A stretch of 64,000 nucleotides of DNA from contig NC_022663.1 of assembly GCF_000157895.3 (NCBI RefSeq), positions 5,084,001 through 5,148,000 on the forward strand. Reading direction: 5' to 3'. The notes beneath the pieces were generated by a model that saw only the letters and a program-made list of their open reading frames with translations, made no database searches and had not been told where the DNA came from. Source of the stretch: Mycobacterium kansasii ATCC 12478 (GTDB taxonomy: Bacteria; Actinomycetota; Actinomycetes; Mycobacteriales; Mycobacteriaceae). Made by a program: the position numbers and the translations under genes. Below are positions 1-12,163 of this stretch, piece after piece; position 1 is the first letter of the stretch; every line of letters begins with the position of its first letter.

Positions 1-1607
1 TGTTGCGCATTGAGGACAACATGGAGTCGATCGGGCGATCGATCAACTCCGCACTGCAGCTGTCCAAGCGTGGCGGCGGAGTTGCGTTGCTGCTGACCAA
101 CATTCGCGAGCACGGCGCGCCGATCAAGAACATCGAGAACCAAAGCTCGGGCGTCATCCCGATCATGAAGCTACTCGAGGATTCGTTCTCTTATGCCAAC
201 CAGCTGGGCGCTCGGCAGGGCGCCGGCGCGGTGTACCTGCATGCGCATCACCCCGATATCTACCGATTCCTGGACACCAAACGGGAAAACGCCGACGAGA
301 AGATCCGCATCAAGACGCTGAGCCTGGGCGTGGTGATCCCCGACATCACCTTCGAGTTGGCCAAGCGCAACGACGACATGTACCTGTTCTCGCCCTACGA
401 CGTCGAGCGGGTCTACGGGGTGCCGTTCGCCGACATCTCGGTCACCGAGAAGTACTACGAGATGGTTGACAACCCGCGGATCCGCAAGACCAAGATCAAG
501 GCCCGGGAGTTCTTCCAGACGCTGGCCGAGCTGCAGTTCGAGTCCGGCTACCCCTACATCATGTTCGAGGACACCGTCAATCGCGCTAATCCTATTGACG
601 GCAAGATCACCCACTCGAACCTGTGCTCGGAGATCCTGCAGGTGTCCACGCCGTCATACTTCAACGAAGACTTGTCGTATGCCAAAGTGGGCAAAGACAT
701 TTCGTGCAACCTGGGGTCGCTGAACATCGCCAAGACGATGGATTCGCCGAACTTCGCCCAGACGATCGAGGTGGCCATCCGCGCGCTGACCGCGGTGAGC
801 GACCAGACACACATCACGTCGGTTCCCTCAATTGAGCAGGGCAACAACGAATCCCACGCAATCGGGTTGGGTCAGATGAACCTGCACGGCTACCTGGCGC
901 GTGAGCGCATCTTCTACGGGTCCGAGGAGGGCATCGACTTCACCAATATCTACTTCTACACGGTGCTCTACCACGCGCTGCGCGCGTCGAATCGGATCTC
1001 GATAGAAAGAGGTACGCACTTCAAGGGTTTCGAGCGGTCCAAGTACGCGTCGGGGGAGTTCTTCGACAAGTACACCGAACAGATTTGGGAGCCGAAAACC
1101 GAGAAGGTTCGCCGGCTGTTCGCCGCCGCCGACATTCACATCCCGACTCAGGACGATTGGCGGCGGCTCAAGGAATCGGTGCAGGCGCACGGCATCTACA
1201 ACCAGAACCTGCAGGCAGTGCCACCCACCGGGTCGATTTCCTACATCAACCACTCGACGTCGTCGATCCACCCGATTGTGTCCAAGGTCGAGATCCGCAA
1301 GGAAGGCAAGATCGGCCGGGTTTACTACCCGGCGCCGTATATGACCAATGACAACCTGGAGTATTACCAGGACGCCTACGAGATCGGCTACGAGAAGATC
1401 ATCGACACCTATGCCGCGGCCACTCAGCATGTGGATCAAGGGCTTTCGCTGACGTTGTTCTTCATGGACACCGCCACCACCCGTGAGGTGAACAAGGCGC
1501 AGATCTACGCCTGGCGCAAGGGGATCAAGACGCTCTACTACATCCGGCTGCGGCAGATGGCCCTGGAAGGAACCGAAGTGGAGGGTTGCGTGTCCTGCAT
1601 GCTGTAG
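1..1607 (+). CDS. nrdE: Ribonucleoside-diphosphate reductase class Ib, alpha subunit (5' truncated by window)
   Basis: Large catalytic subunit of the class Ib ribonucleotide reductase, which reduces ribonucleoside diphosphates to deoxyribonucleotides with radicals supplied by the NrdF subunit. The 5' end lies before base 1; about 534 residues are visible of a protein usually a little over 700 long. Seen: the active-site NLCSEI motif, a second redox cysteine in [10 protein letters not shown], the loop [12 protein letters not shown], and the redox C-terminus CVSCML, so the visible part is intact. Counterpart of Rv3051c. Its partner nrdF2 lies about 2.7 kb downstream, separated by a TetR gene and a monooxygenase, as in M. 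tuberculosis. A long inverted repeat follows the stop codon. Confidence 0.97.
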   Translation, partial: LRIEDNMESIGRSINSALQLSKRGGGVALLLTNIREHGAPIKNIENQSSGVIPIMKLLEDSFSYANQLGARQGAGAVYLHAHHPDIYRFLDTKRENADEKIRIKTLSLGVVIPDITFELAKRNDDMYLFSPYDVERVYGVPFADISVTEKYYEMVDNPRIRKTKIKAREFFQTLAELQFESGYPYIMFEDTVNRANPIDGKITHSNLCSEILQVSTPSYFNEDLSYAKVGKDISCNLGSLNIAKTMDSPNFAQTIEVAIRALTAVSDQTHITSVPSIEQGNNESHAIGLGQMNLHGYLARERIFYGSEEGIDFTNIYFYTVLYHALRASNRISIERGTHFKGFERSKYASGEFFDKYTEQIWEPKTEKVRRLFAAADIHIPTQDDWRRLKESVQAHGIYNQNLQAVPPTGSISYINHSTSSIHPIVSKVEIRKEGKIGRVYYPAPYMTNDNLEYYQDAYEIGYEKIIDTYAAATQHVDQGLSLTLFFMDTATTREVNKAQIYAWRKGIKTLYYIRLRQMALEGTEVEGCVSCML

Positions 1608-1615
1608 GCGCGCAA

Positions 1616-1680
1616 GCCGAGTGTGTATCTTGGCGACGGCTTCGCAGCGTAGTAAGAGCGTCGCCAGATTCCCACTCGGC
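1616..1680. repeat. Long imperfect inverted repeat after nrdE
   Basis: Arms at 1616-1638 and 1659-1680 are complementary apart from a few mismatches and one bulged base, with a 20-base loop. It begins nine bases after the nrdE stop codon. It could act as a terminator or RNA-stabilising hairpin, or be one member of a dispersed family of mycobacterial intergenic palindromes. There is no T-tract, so intrinsic termination is inference only. Confidence 0.6.
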
Positions 1681-1727
1681 GAGGAGTCTGCCCAGGTCAG
1701 CGGCCGCAACGGGGTAAGGTGCTTGAC

Positions 1728-2468
1728 GTGGTGAGAATCAGCCGGCCCCACTCCAGCGTGAAGCCCGGGGTCAAAGTCGACGCGCGCAGTGAACGTTGGC
1801 GCGAACACCGCAAGAAGGTGCGCAGCGAAATCGTCGAAGCGGCATTCCGTGCGATCGACCGCTTGGGGCCCGAGCTGAGTGTGCGGGAAATCGCCGAGGA
1901 AGCCGGCACCGCCAAACCCAAGATTTACCGGCATTTCGCCGATAAGTCCGACCTGTTCGTCGCGATCGGGGAGCGGCTGCGCGACATGTTGTGGGCGGCG
2001 ATCTTCCCGTCGATCAACCTCGCCACCGACTCGGCCCGCGAGGTCATCCGGCGCAGTGTCGAGGAGTACGTCATCCTCGTCGACAAGCACCCCAACGTGC
2101 TGCGGGTCTTCATTCAGGGCCGTTCTGCAAAGCAGTCCGAGGCGACGGTGCGCACGCTCAATGAAGGCCGGGAGATCACTTTGACCTTCGCCGAGCTGTT
2201 CAACAACGAACTGCGTGAGATAGATCTGAATCGTGCGGCGCTCGAACTTGCCGCGCACAGCGCGTTCGGAGCAGCCGCCTCGGCCACCGAATGGTGGCTG
2301 GGTCCCGAGCCCGACAGCCCGCGACGGATGCCACGCGAGCAGTTCGTCGCGCATCTGACCACGATCATGATGGGCGTCATCGTCGGCACCGCCGAGGCGC
2401 TGGGTATCACCATGGACCCCGACAAGCCGATCCACGACGCGGTACCCAGCAATCGCGCTGTCAGCTGA
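1728..2468 (+). CDS. TetR family transcriptional regulator
   Basis: Predicted one-component repressor of 246 residues with an N-terminal TetR helix-turn-helix (around residues 20-65, motif SVREIAEEAGTAKPKIYRHF) and a C-terminal ligand-binding domain. It corresponds to Rv3050c. In-frame GTG codons at 1719, 1728 and 1731 could start it. I chose 1728 because a purine-rich GGTAAGG lies about eight bases upstream and the length then matches the M. tuberculosis protein as I remember it. It lies upstream of and in the same orientation as the flavin monooxygenase gene; two palindromes in the 121-base gap are plausible operators. The ligand is unknown. Confidence 0.93.
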   Translation: MVRISRPHSSVKPGVKVDARSERWREHRKKVRSEIVEAAFRAIDRLGPELSVREIAEEAGTAKPKIYRHFADKSDLFVAIGERLRDMLWAAIFPSINLATDSAREVIRRSVEEYVILVDKHPNVLRVFIQGRSAKQSEATVRTLNEGREITLTFAELFNNELREIDLNRAALELAAHSAFGAAASATEWWLGPEPDSPRRMPREQFVAHLTTIMMGVIVGTAEALGITMDPDKPIHDAVPSNRAVS

Positions 2469-2520
2469 GTGCCGGCCGCGTTGACATCGCCGCGAGGATC
2501 GTCAACACTCGTTCTAACCG

Positions 2521-2559
2521 ATACCCTGGGTACTGGGTATTTGGGCCGCGCGGCCCAAA
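2521..2559. promoter_or_regulatory. Two adjacent palindromes upstream of the flavin monooxygenase
   Basis: ATACCC (2521-2526) and GGGTAT (2535-2540) form an inverted repeat with an 8-base spacer. It runs into a perfect 20-base palindrome at 2540-2559 (TTTGGGCCGC and its complement). Both end about 30 bases before the ATG at 2590. They could be operators for the neighbouring TetR protein, or the second could be a hairpin ending the tetR transcript. Function is inferred; the symmetry is directly visible. Confidence 0.5.
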
Positions 2560-2589
2560 GCTCGCCTCACTAGGAAAGACCGATCCACC

Positions 2590-4158
2590 ATGACCAATGC
2601 CGTCACAGAAGCCGGCCCGGCGCCGCAGTCCGACCAGCCGCCGGTGCACACCCGCGCGGTCATCATCGGGACCGGATTCTCCGGTCTGGGCATGGCCATC
2701 GCGCTGCAGAAGCAGGGCTTCTCCCCACAGGACTTCATCATCTTGGAGAAGGCCGACGACGTCGGGGGCACCTGGCGCGACAACAGCTATCCCGGCTGCG
2801 CCTGCGACATCCCGTCACACCTGTACTCGTTTTCGTTCGAGCCCAAGCCAGACTGGAGGAACCCGTTCTCCTATCAGCCCGAGATCTGGGACTACCTCAA
2901 GGGCGTCACCGAGAAGTACGGGCTGCGCCGCTACATCCAGTTCAATTCTCTGGTCGACCGCGGTTACTGGGACGACGAGGAATACCGCTGGCACGTCTTC
3001 ACCACCGACGGCCGCGAGTATGTTGCCCAGTTCTTGATCTCGGGAGCCGGAGCGCTGCACATCCCGTCCTTCCCCGACATCGACGGGCGTCATGAATTCA
3101 CCGGCCCCGCTTTCCATTCCGCGGAGTGGGACCACAGCGTCGACCTCACCGGCAAGCGGGTGGCCATCATCGGGACCGGCGCCAGCGCGATCCAGATCGT
3201 GCCGGAGATCGTCGACCAGGTCGCCGAGCTTCAGCTCTACCAACGCACTCCGCCGTGGGTGGTGCCGCGTTCCAACCCGGAGATCCCGCCGGCGCTACGC
3301 CAGGCTATGGAGAACATTCCCGGGCTGCGTGCGCTGGCACGCCTGGGTTTGTACTGGGCGCAGGAGGCGCTGGCCTTCGGCATGACTAAGCGGCCGAACG
3401 CGCTGAGGTTCATCGAGGCCTACGCCAAATACAACATTCGCCGCTCGGTGAAAGACCGCGAGCTACGCCGCAAGCTGACCCCGCACTATCGCATCGGGTG
3501 CAAGCGGATTCTGAACTCCACCACCTATTACCGCGCTGTCGCGAACCCGAAGACGAATCTGATCACCGACGGCATCACCCGGATCACGCGAAACGGGATC
3601 GTCACCGCCGACGGCACTGAGCGCCCCGTCGACGTGATCGTGTACGCCACCGGCTTCCACGTGACCGACTCCTACACCTACGTGCAGATCAAAGGGCGGC
3701 ACGGTGAGGATCTGGTCGATCGGTGGAACCGTGAGGGGATCGCGGCCCACCGCGGCATCACCGTGGCTGAGATGCCCAATCTGTTTTTCCTGCTGGGCCC
3801 GAATACGGGGCTGGGGCACAACTCGGTGGTATTCATGATCGAGTCCCAGATCCACTACGTGGCCGACGCGATCGCCAAGTGTGACAAACGGGGCGCGCAG
3901 GCGCTGGCGCCCACCCGCGCCGCCCAGGACCGTTTCAACGACGAGTTGCAACGCAAGTTGGCCAGCTCGGTGTGGAACAGCGGCGGCTGCAGCAGCTGGT
4001 ATCTCGACGAGCATGGCAAGAACACCGTGCTCTGGGGTGGCTACACCTGGCAGTATTGGCGGGCCACCCGCTCGGTCAAGACCGACGAATACCAATTTTT
4101 GGGGGTCGGTAACGGATCGTCGGAGAACCGGCAGACTGTCGCGGCGCCGGCGAAATAG
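2590..4158 (+). CDS. FAD-containing monooxygenase, Baeyer-Villiger type
   Basis: Flavin- and NADPH-dependent monooxygenase of 522 residues, counterpart of Rv3049c. The N-terminal FAD-binding motif GTGFSG lies near residue 30. The Baeyer-Villiger fingerprint FTGPAFHSAEWDHS follows near residues 160-175, then a second Rossmann motif GTGASA for NADPH. Family members insert oxygen next to a ketone or oxidise sulfur or nitrogen atoms; the natural substrate cannot be read from sequence. The ATG at 2590 follows AGGAAAG with suitable spacing. The TetR gene upstream may control it. A second, less similar Baeyer-Villiger enzyme lies at 47123-48937. Confidence 0.93.
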   Translation: MTNAVTEAGPAPQSDQPPVHTRAVIIGTGFSGLGMAIALQKQGFSPQDFIILEKADDVGGTWRDNSYPGCACDIPSHLYSFSFEPKPDWRNPFSYQPEIWDYLKGVTEKYGLRRYIQFNSLVDRGYWDDEEYRWHVFTTDGREYVAQFLISGAGALHIPSFPDIDGRHEFTGPAFHSAEWDHSVDLTGKRVAIIGTGASAIQIVPEIVDQVAELQLYQRTPPWVVPRSNPEIPPALRQAMENIPGLRALARLGLYWAQEALAFGMTKRPNALRFIEAYAKYNIRRSVKDRELRRKLTPHYRIGCKRILNSTTYYRAVANPKTNLITDGITRITRNGIVTADGTERPVDVIVYATGFHVTDSYTYVQIKGRHGEDLVDRWNREGIAAHRGITVAEMPNLFFLLGPNTGLGHNSVVFMIESQIHYVADAIAKCDKRGAQALAPTRAAQDRFNDELQRKLASSVWNSGGCSSWYLDEHGKNTVLWGGYTWQYWRATRSVKTDEYQFLGVGNGSSENRQTVAAPAK

Positions 4159-4212
4159 CTACTCGGATGGGCGCGGCCTGGCCATCGCGCCGGCACGCCG
4201 TGCGACACGCAA

Positions 4213-4260
4213 ACACAACCTCTTGTGTTGCGCCGGCTTGTCGGACCCCAGGGGTAGTGT
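4213..4260 (+). promoter_or_regulatory. Candidate NrdR box pair upstream of nrdF2
   Basis: Bases 4213-4228 read ACACAACCTCTTGTGT, close to the 16-base NrdR consensus acaCwAtATaTwGtgt. The symmetry extends by one base on each side. A weaker copy, ACCCCAGGGGTAGTGT, sits at 4245-4260, 32 bases (three helical turns) from the first, which is the usual spacing of NrdR box pairs. NrdR is known to repress class Ib genes including nrdF2 in mycobacteria. The first box is convincing; the second is degenerate. Confidence 0.6.
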
Positions 4261-4271
4261 TTGAGGCCTAA

Positions 4272-5261
<990 letters not shown>

Positions 5262-5354
5262 CCGCACATGTGCCGGCCGTGAACGGCGGATGAATTGTCG
5301 GCACGGCACCACCTGACGGTGGCGCGGTGATGCACCTGCCGTGACACTGTTTGG

Positions 5355-5747
5355 GTGACGAAAACCTCGCGTGCCCATCCCCATTTCCTCCGGTCGGTCA
5401 TTCGGTGGCTGCAGGTCGGTTACCCCAATGGTGTACCTGGGCCTGATCGGGTGGCGCTGCTGGCGCTGCTGCGCGGTACGCCGCTAACCGAGGAGCAGGT
5501 CAAGGAAGTGGTGCGCGACATCACCGCCGAGGGATCACCGGCCACCGCCGACGGCGTGATCAACCGCGACGAGATCGCCGAATTCATCTCCGGCGTGACG
5601 CACCATGACGCGGGGCCGGAGAACATTCAACGGGTCGCCGGACGGCTCGCCGCTGCGGGCTGGCCGCTGGCCGGCATCGAGGTAAGCCAGGTTATTCCGG
5701 AGGATGAGGATGCTCGCGCGGCCGAAGAGGTTGCGTCACAGGCGTGA
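5355..5747 (+). CDS. DUF3349 family protein
   Basis: Small acidic protein of 130 residues from a mycobacterial DUF3349 family; counterpart of Rv3046c. The core contains [20 protein letters not shown] and [15 protein letters not shown], typical of this helical family. No enzymatic motif, signal peptide or membrane segment is seen, and its function is unknown. The GTG at 5355 is the best start because the family motif begins soon after. The last 12 bases overlap the end of the convergent adhC gene, leaving no room for a separate terminator. Confidence 0.9.
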   Translation: MTKTSRAHPHFLRSVIRWLQVGYPNGVPGPDRVALLALLRGTPLTEEQVKEVVRDITAEGSPATADGVINRDEIAEFISGVTHHDAGPENIQRVAGRLAAAGWPLAGIEVSQVIPEDEDARAAEEVASQA

Positions 5748-6776
5748 GATGTCGATGACGAAGCGGTAGCGGACGTCGCTGGCCAGCACGCGCCCGTAGG
5801 CTTCGTTGACGTAACTGGGCTCGATGAGTTCGATCTCGGGCGTGACGCCGTGTTCGGCGCAGAAATTCAGCATCTCCTGGGTCTCGGCGATCCCGCCGAT
5901 GTTCGACCCGGACAGGCTGCGCCGCATCAGCGCCAGCGCAAATGCCGGCACCGGCATGGGGTGTTCGGGGATGCCCAGCTCGACCATGGTTCCGTCGACG
6001 TCGAGGAGGTTCAGGTAGTCGCCGAGGTTCAGGTTCGCCGAGACGGTGTTCAGGATCAGATCGAAGCTGCCGCGCAACCCGCGGAAGGTGTCGGGGTCGG
6101 AAGTGGCGTAGTAGTGTCCCGCGCCCAGCCGCAACCCGTCTTCCATCTTCTTCAGGGATTGCGACAGCACCGTCACCTCGGCGCCCATGGCCGCGCCCAG
6201 CTTGACGCCCATATGGCCGAGTCCGCCCAATCCGATAATGGCCAGCCGGGTGTTGCGCCCCGCGTTCCAGTGCCGTAGCGGCGAATACAGCGTGATACCC
6301 GCGCACAGCAGCGGCGCCGCTGCGTCCAGCGGCAGCGCATCAGGGATGCGGACCACGAAGTTTTCGTCGACGACGATCGCCTCGCTGTAGCCGCCCTGTG
6401 TGGACTGGCCGTCTTTGCCGATCGAGTTGTAGGTGAAGGTCGCTCCGGGTTTGCAGTACTGCTCGAGGCCGGCCAGGCAGCTGCTGCACTGGCCGCAGGA
6501 GTCGACCATGCAGCCGACGCCGACGCGGTCGCCCACCTGGTATTTGGACACCTCGGACCCCACCTCGGTCACCACGCCGGCGATCTCATGCCCGGGAACC
6601 ACCGGGTAATTCGGCTGGCCCCACTCGGCCTTGACGGTGTGGATGTCGGAGTGGCAGATACCGGCGAACTTGATGTCGATCACCACGTCGTGCGGGCCTG
6701 GCTTCCGACGGTCGATCGTGGTCTTGGTCAGCGGTTCGGTCGCCGAGAAGGCGGCATATGCGGAGACAGTGCTCAT
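5736..6776 (-). CDS. adhC: Zinc-dependent NADP alcohol dehydrogenase
   Basis: Medium-chain, zinc-dependent alcohol dehydrogenase of the cinnamyl-alcohol-dehydrogenase type (346 residues, the same length as Rv3045 AdhC). It interconverts aldehydes and alcohols with NADP(H). Seen: catalytic zinc ligands in GICHSDIH and GHEIAG, the structural zinc cysteines in CGQCSSC plus the following EQYC, and the Rossmann motif [15 protein letters not shown] lies before the ATG at 6776. It is downstream of fecB on the same strand with a 99-base gap, so it may be partly co-transcribed. It may act on lipid-derived aldehydes, but that is not shown here. Confidence 0.95.
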   Translation of the reverse strand: MSTVSAYAAFSATEPLTKTTIDRRKPGPHDVVIDIKFAGICHSDIHTVKAEWGQPNYPVVPGHEIAGVVTEVGSEVSKYQVGDRVGVGCMVDSCGQCSSCLAGLEQYCKPGATFTYNSIGKDGQSTQGGYSEAIVVDENFVVRIPDALPLDAAAPLLCAGITLYSPLRHWNAGRNTRLAIIGLGGLGHMGVKLGAAMGAEVTVLSQSLKKMEDGLRLGAGHYYATSDPDTFRGLRGSFDLILNTVSANLNLGDYLNLLDVDGTMVELGIPEHPMPVPAFALALMRRSLSGSNIGGIAETQEMLNFCAEHGVTPEIELIEPSYVNEAYGRVLASDVRYRFVIDISRL

Positions 6777-6814
6777 ACGACATCCTTTAAGGGTCTAGCT
6801 GGGGCCGTAAAAAG

Positions 6815-6830
6815 CTTAGCTAAGTTAAGG
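6815..6830. promoter_or_regulatory. AT-rich palindrome between fecB and adhC
   Basis: CTTAGCTAAG at 6815-6824 is a perfect 10-base palindrome followed by TTAAGG, in an unusually AT-rich patch about 40 bases before the adhC start. It loosely resembles an IdeR iron box but matches the 19-base consensus only partly. It is a candidate operator or promoter element for adhC; the regulator is unknown. Confidence 0.3.
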
Positions 6831-6875
6831 TTTTCGGGCCAGGTGACGGCGATCACGTCCAGCGGGTGAGAAGCT

Positions 6876-7970
6876 TCAGTTGATCGGGGCGTTGATCCAG
6901 CGCAGGTCGTCGACGATGCCACGGGCTGCCACCAGGCCCTCGCCCGTCTGCCATATCTCGTCGTCGACGACGAAGACCCGGTTGTCGCGATTGGCGGACA
7001 GCTTGCGCCAGGAGTCACTGTCGAGGATGGTCCACGCGCGTTCGGTGGCCTTCGGCGACGCACACGAGACGTAGACGATGTCGGCGTCGGCAGCGGAGAA
7101 GTCCGTCCCCCTGGCCAGGTCGGCATCGGTGGTGCCGATCTCGAGGTAAGCCTTGTCGGTGAACCGTTGCGCCGCCGGCCGGTCCACGCCGACCGCGCTC
7201 AGCACGCTGGCCGGAAAGTTGCGGGCGCCGTATACCCGCATCGTGCTGGCGGTTAGCTGGACAATCGACGCCTGGAAGTGAGTCGCATCATGCTTGGCCC
7301 CGACCTCCCGGGCCCGCTGGGTGAATGCACTGAGCAGCGCCTCCACCGCCGCGCTGCGGGCCGTGGCAGCCCCGACGCCGCGCAGGTTGTCCTCCCAGGC
7401 GGCGCCCGGCGCTGCCGTGAACACGGTCGGGGCGATGGCTGCCAGCTGCGGGTACAAGTTCGGCGTCACCGCCACCGAGCCCAAAATCAGGTCCGGCCGG
7501 GCCGCGGCGACAGCTCGCAGATCCGGGGAATTGCGGGTGCCCACGCCGGGCAGGTCGTGCACCGTCTTGCCCAAATAGGACGGCTGGCTCGAGGAGCCGT
7601 CCGGCAACGCGGCACCCACCACCCGGGATTGCAGTCCCAGCGCACACAGCGCGTCGAGCTGGTCGCCGGAGAGCACCACGATGCGCTGCGGCTCGGCGGG
7701 AACCTGGGCCACGTCCGGGTTCACGCCGGCAGCGTTGTGGGCCTGCCGGGTCGGCGGCCCGGGATCGGTTGCGGCCGCTTCCCGTGCACACGATTCGTCG
7801 GGTTTTCGAGCGTTTCCCAGCACCCCGGCGCCCGCGATCTGGGTCGTGGGTGTGACCATCGATCGCGACGCTGCGGTGGGGGCCTGATCGGCGCCGCAAC
7901 CGGTGCACGTCGCAACCAGCGCCGCCAATGATGCAGCGGCCAGACCCCCTCGCACCCCGCCGAATTGCAC
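6876..7970 (-). CDS. fecB: Iron(III)-siderophore/heme binding lipoprotein FecB
   Basis: Periplasmic-binding-protein-2 family lipoprotein, counterpart of Rv3044 FecB, expected to bind ferric siderophore or heme at the cell surface. A hydrophobic signal segment near residues 8-22 ends in a cysteine cluster (TCTGCG) that can supply the lipobox cysteine. The mature domain contains RIVVLSGDQLDALCALGL and the typical ARPDLILG region. I start it at the GTG at 7970: this gives 364 residues, near the M. tuberculosis length, and places the signal peptide at the N-terminus. No strong Shine-Dalgarno is seen. It is divergent from ctaD with about 180 bases between them. Confidence 0.92.
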   Translation of the reverse strand: MQFGGVRGGLAAASLAALVATCTGCGADQAPTAASRSMVTPTTQIAGAGVLGNARKPDESCAREAAATDPGPPTRQAHNAAGVNPDVAQVPAEPQRIVVLSGDQLDALCALGLQSRVVGAALPDGSSSQPSYLGKTVHDLPGVGTRNSPDLRAVAAARPDLILGSVAVTPNLYPQLAAIAPTVFTAAPGAAWEDNLRGVGAATARSAAVEALLSAFTQRAREVGAKHDATHFQASIVQLTASTMRVYGARNFPASVLSAVGVDRPAAQRFTDKAYLEIGTTDADLARGTDFSAADADIVYVSCASPKATERAWTILDSDSWRKLSANRDNRVFVVDDEIWQTGEGLVAARGIVDDLRWINAPIN

Positions 7971-8149
7971 GCGTCCGACGTTAACACCCGGCCAGTCGGG
8001 AGGGGTCTGTCCAAGCGCCTCCGATGCACCCGGACACCGATTACGACAGTTTGTAGGACCAGGCCTGCCGACGGCGCGGTGGCGGGCTAAGATTCCTGTC
8101 AAAGTGAGGTATTGAGACCCTATCCGCGCCGGGATTCTTGGAGGAGCAG

Positions 8150-11156
<3,007 letters not shown>

Positions 11157-11164
11157 GTGCTGGC

Positions 11165-11220
11165 GAGCAGACGCGGAATCGCACGAAATCAGTGATTTCG
11201 ATGCGATTCTGCGTCTGCTC
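11165..11220. repeat. 56-base palindromic intergenic repeat, copy A
   Basis: A near-perfect inverted repeat whose arms both read GAGCAGACGC(G/A)GAATCGCA at the outside and pair through the centre, with one bulged T in the right arm. It starts nine bases after the serB2 stop. A second copy at 18725-18780 differs at only four positions and has the bulge on the same side, so the two are direct repeats. They bracket the hydrogenase-like cluster. Similar palindromes are scattered in mycobacterial genomes as I remember; that needs a search. Confidence 0.85.
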
Positions 11221-11273
11221 GGCGGGCGAGGCCGAGGCAACACTGCGGTGCTGCCCAATAGTTGATAAAGTTT

Positions 11274-11289
11274 TCAATTGTTAAATTGA
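11274..11289. promoter_or_regulatory. AT-rich inverted repeat upstream of the ArsR gene
   Basis: TCAATT (11274-11279) and AATTGA (11284-11289) form a perfect 6-base inverted repeat with spacer GTTA. They lie in an AT-rich stretch (11259-11310) about 40 bases before the ArsR start. Position and symmetry suit an autoregulatory ArsR operator and promoter. No DosR-type box (TTSGGGACTWWAGTCCCSAA) was found here, although Rv0081 belongs to the DosR regulon in M. tuberculosis. Confidence 0.5.
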
Positions 11290-11327
11290 CGCATATATGA
11301 ATTGCAGAACTATCGATGTGAGGTCAG

Positions 11328-11675
11328 GTGTCGGAGCCGCTCTACAAGTTGAAAGCCGAGTTCTTCAAGACGCTGGGACATCCGGCTCGGGTCAGGATTT
11401 TGGAACTGCTTTCCGAACGAGACCACACCGTGGCGGAGCTGTTGCTCGAAGTGGGTCTGGAGTCGTCCAACCTTTCTCAGCAGCTGGGCGTGCTGCGCCG
11501 GACGGGGGTGGTGACGGCACGCAAGGACGGCAACACGGTCATCTACTCGATCACCTCACCGCTGATCGCTGAACTGATGGCCGTGGCCCGCCGGGTGTTG
11601 ACCGGGATGCTCAGCGGCCAAGTGGCAATGCTCGAAGACCTGCGAGCGGGCGGCCCGGCGGCGGACCGGAAGTAG
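11328..11675 (+). CDS. ArsR family regulator, Rv0081-like
   Basis: Winged-helix ArsR/SmtB repressor of 115 residues, closely resembling Rv0081, a hub regulator of the M. tuberculosis hypoxia response. The DNA-binding helix region SSNLSQQLGVLRRTGVV is clear at about residues 45-65. The usual ELCVCD metal-binding motif of ArsR proteins is absent (ELLLEVGLES occupies that position), so metal sensing is unlikely. GTG 11328 gives the N-terminus SEPLYKLKAEFFK shared with Rv0081. It is the first gene of a tight seven-gene operon, eight bases before the next gene, and probably controls it through the upstream inverted repeat. Confidence 0.92.
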   Translation: MSEPLYKLKAEFFKTLGHPARVRILELLSERDHTVAELLLEVGLESSNLSQQLGVLRRTGVVTARKDGNTVIYSITSPLIAELMAVARRVLTGMLSGQVAMLEDLRAGGPAADRK

Positions 11676-11683
11676 GTCCGGGC

Positions 11684-12163
11684 ATGGGTTGGATCGGCAG
11701 AATCATGCGACTCGGCCGCGTGGCCGAAAACACGGGACCGGCGCCTGAGCCGACCGTCGGCCCGCCAGCCGGGGTGCGCGGCTCCCTTCAGGTGCGCCAT
11801 GTCGACGCGGGCTCGTGCAACGGCTGCGAGGTGGAAATCTCGGGGGCATTCGGACCGGTCTATGACGCCGAGCGGTTCGGCGCCCGGTTGGTGGCTTCGC
11901 CGCGGCATGCCGATGCGCTGCTCGTCACCGGGGTGGTGACGCGGAATATGGCCCAGCCGCTGCGGAACACCCTCGCGGCGACGCCCGCGCCGCGCCTGGT
12001 CATCGCCTGCGGTGACTGCGCACTCAACCGCGGTGTGTTCGGCGACGCGTACGGCGTGGTCGGTTCCGTCGGTGAGGTCATCCCGGTCGACGTCGAGATC
12101 CCGGGATGTCCACCCTCGCCCGACCAGGTGGTCATGGCCCTGCGGTCGGTGACGCGCAGGTGA
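11684..12163 (+). CDS. Hydrogenase-4/NuoB-like small subunit (Rv0082-like)
   Basis: Small iron-sulfur subunit of an energy-converting hydrogenase-related complex; 159 residues, the same as Rv0082. It should carry one [4Fe-4S] cluster equivalent to N2 of complex I. Seen: SCNGCEVE near residue 45, ACGDCALNRGVFG near 110, and PGCPPSPDQ near 138, which together provide four cysteine ligands, so the cluster site looks intact. No signal peptide; it should sit at the cytoplasmic face against the HycE-like subunit. Its TGA stop overlaps the GTG start of the next gene. Confidence 0.9.
   Translation: MGWIGRIMRLGRVAENTGPAPEPTVGPPAGVRGSLQVRHVDAGSCNGCEVEISGAFGPVYDAERFGARLVASPRHADALLVTGVVTRNMAQPLRNTLAATPAPRLVIACGDCALNRGVFGDAYGVVGSVGEVIPVDVEIPGCPPSPDQVVMALRSVTRR

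Noticed and set aside
828..2435. Minus-strand open frame of about 535 codons antisense to nrdE and the tetR gene
   Set aside because: It spans two well-supported genes on the other strand, has low-complexity Arg/Gly/Val-rich composition and no recognisable domain; long antisense frames are common at this GC content.
6811..6830. IdeR iron box between fecB and adhC
   Set aside because: The match to the 19-base consensus is poor outside the symmetrical centre, so it is reported only as an unassigned palindrome.
11165..11220. Treating the palindromes at 11165 and 18725 as insertion-sequence ends
   Set aside because: No transposase gene lies between or beside them and they are direct repeats of a whole palindrome, so they are kept as intergenic repeats only.
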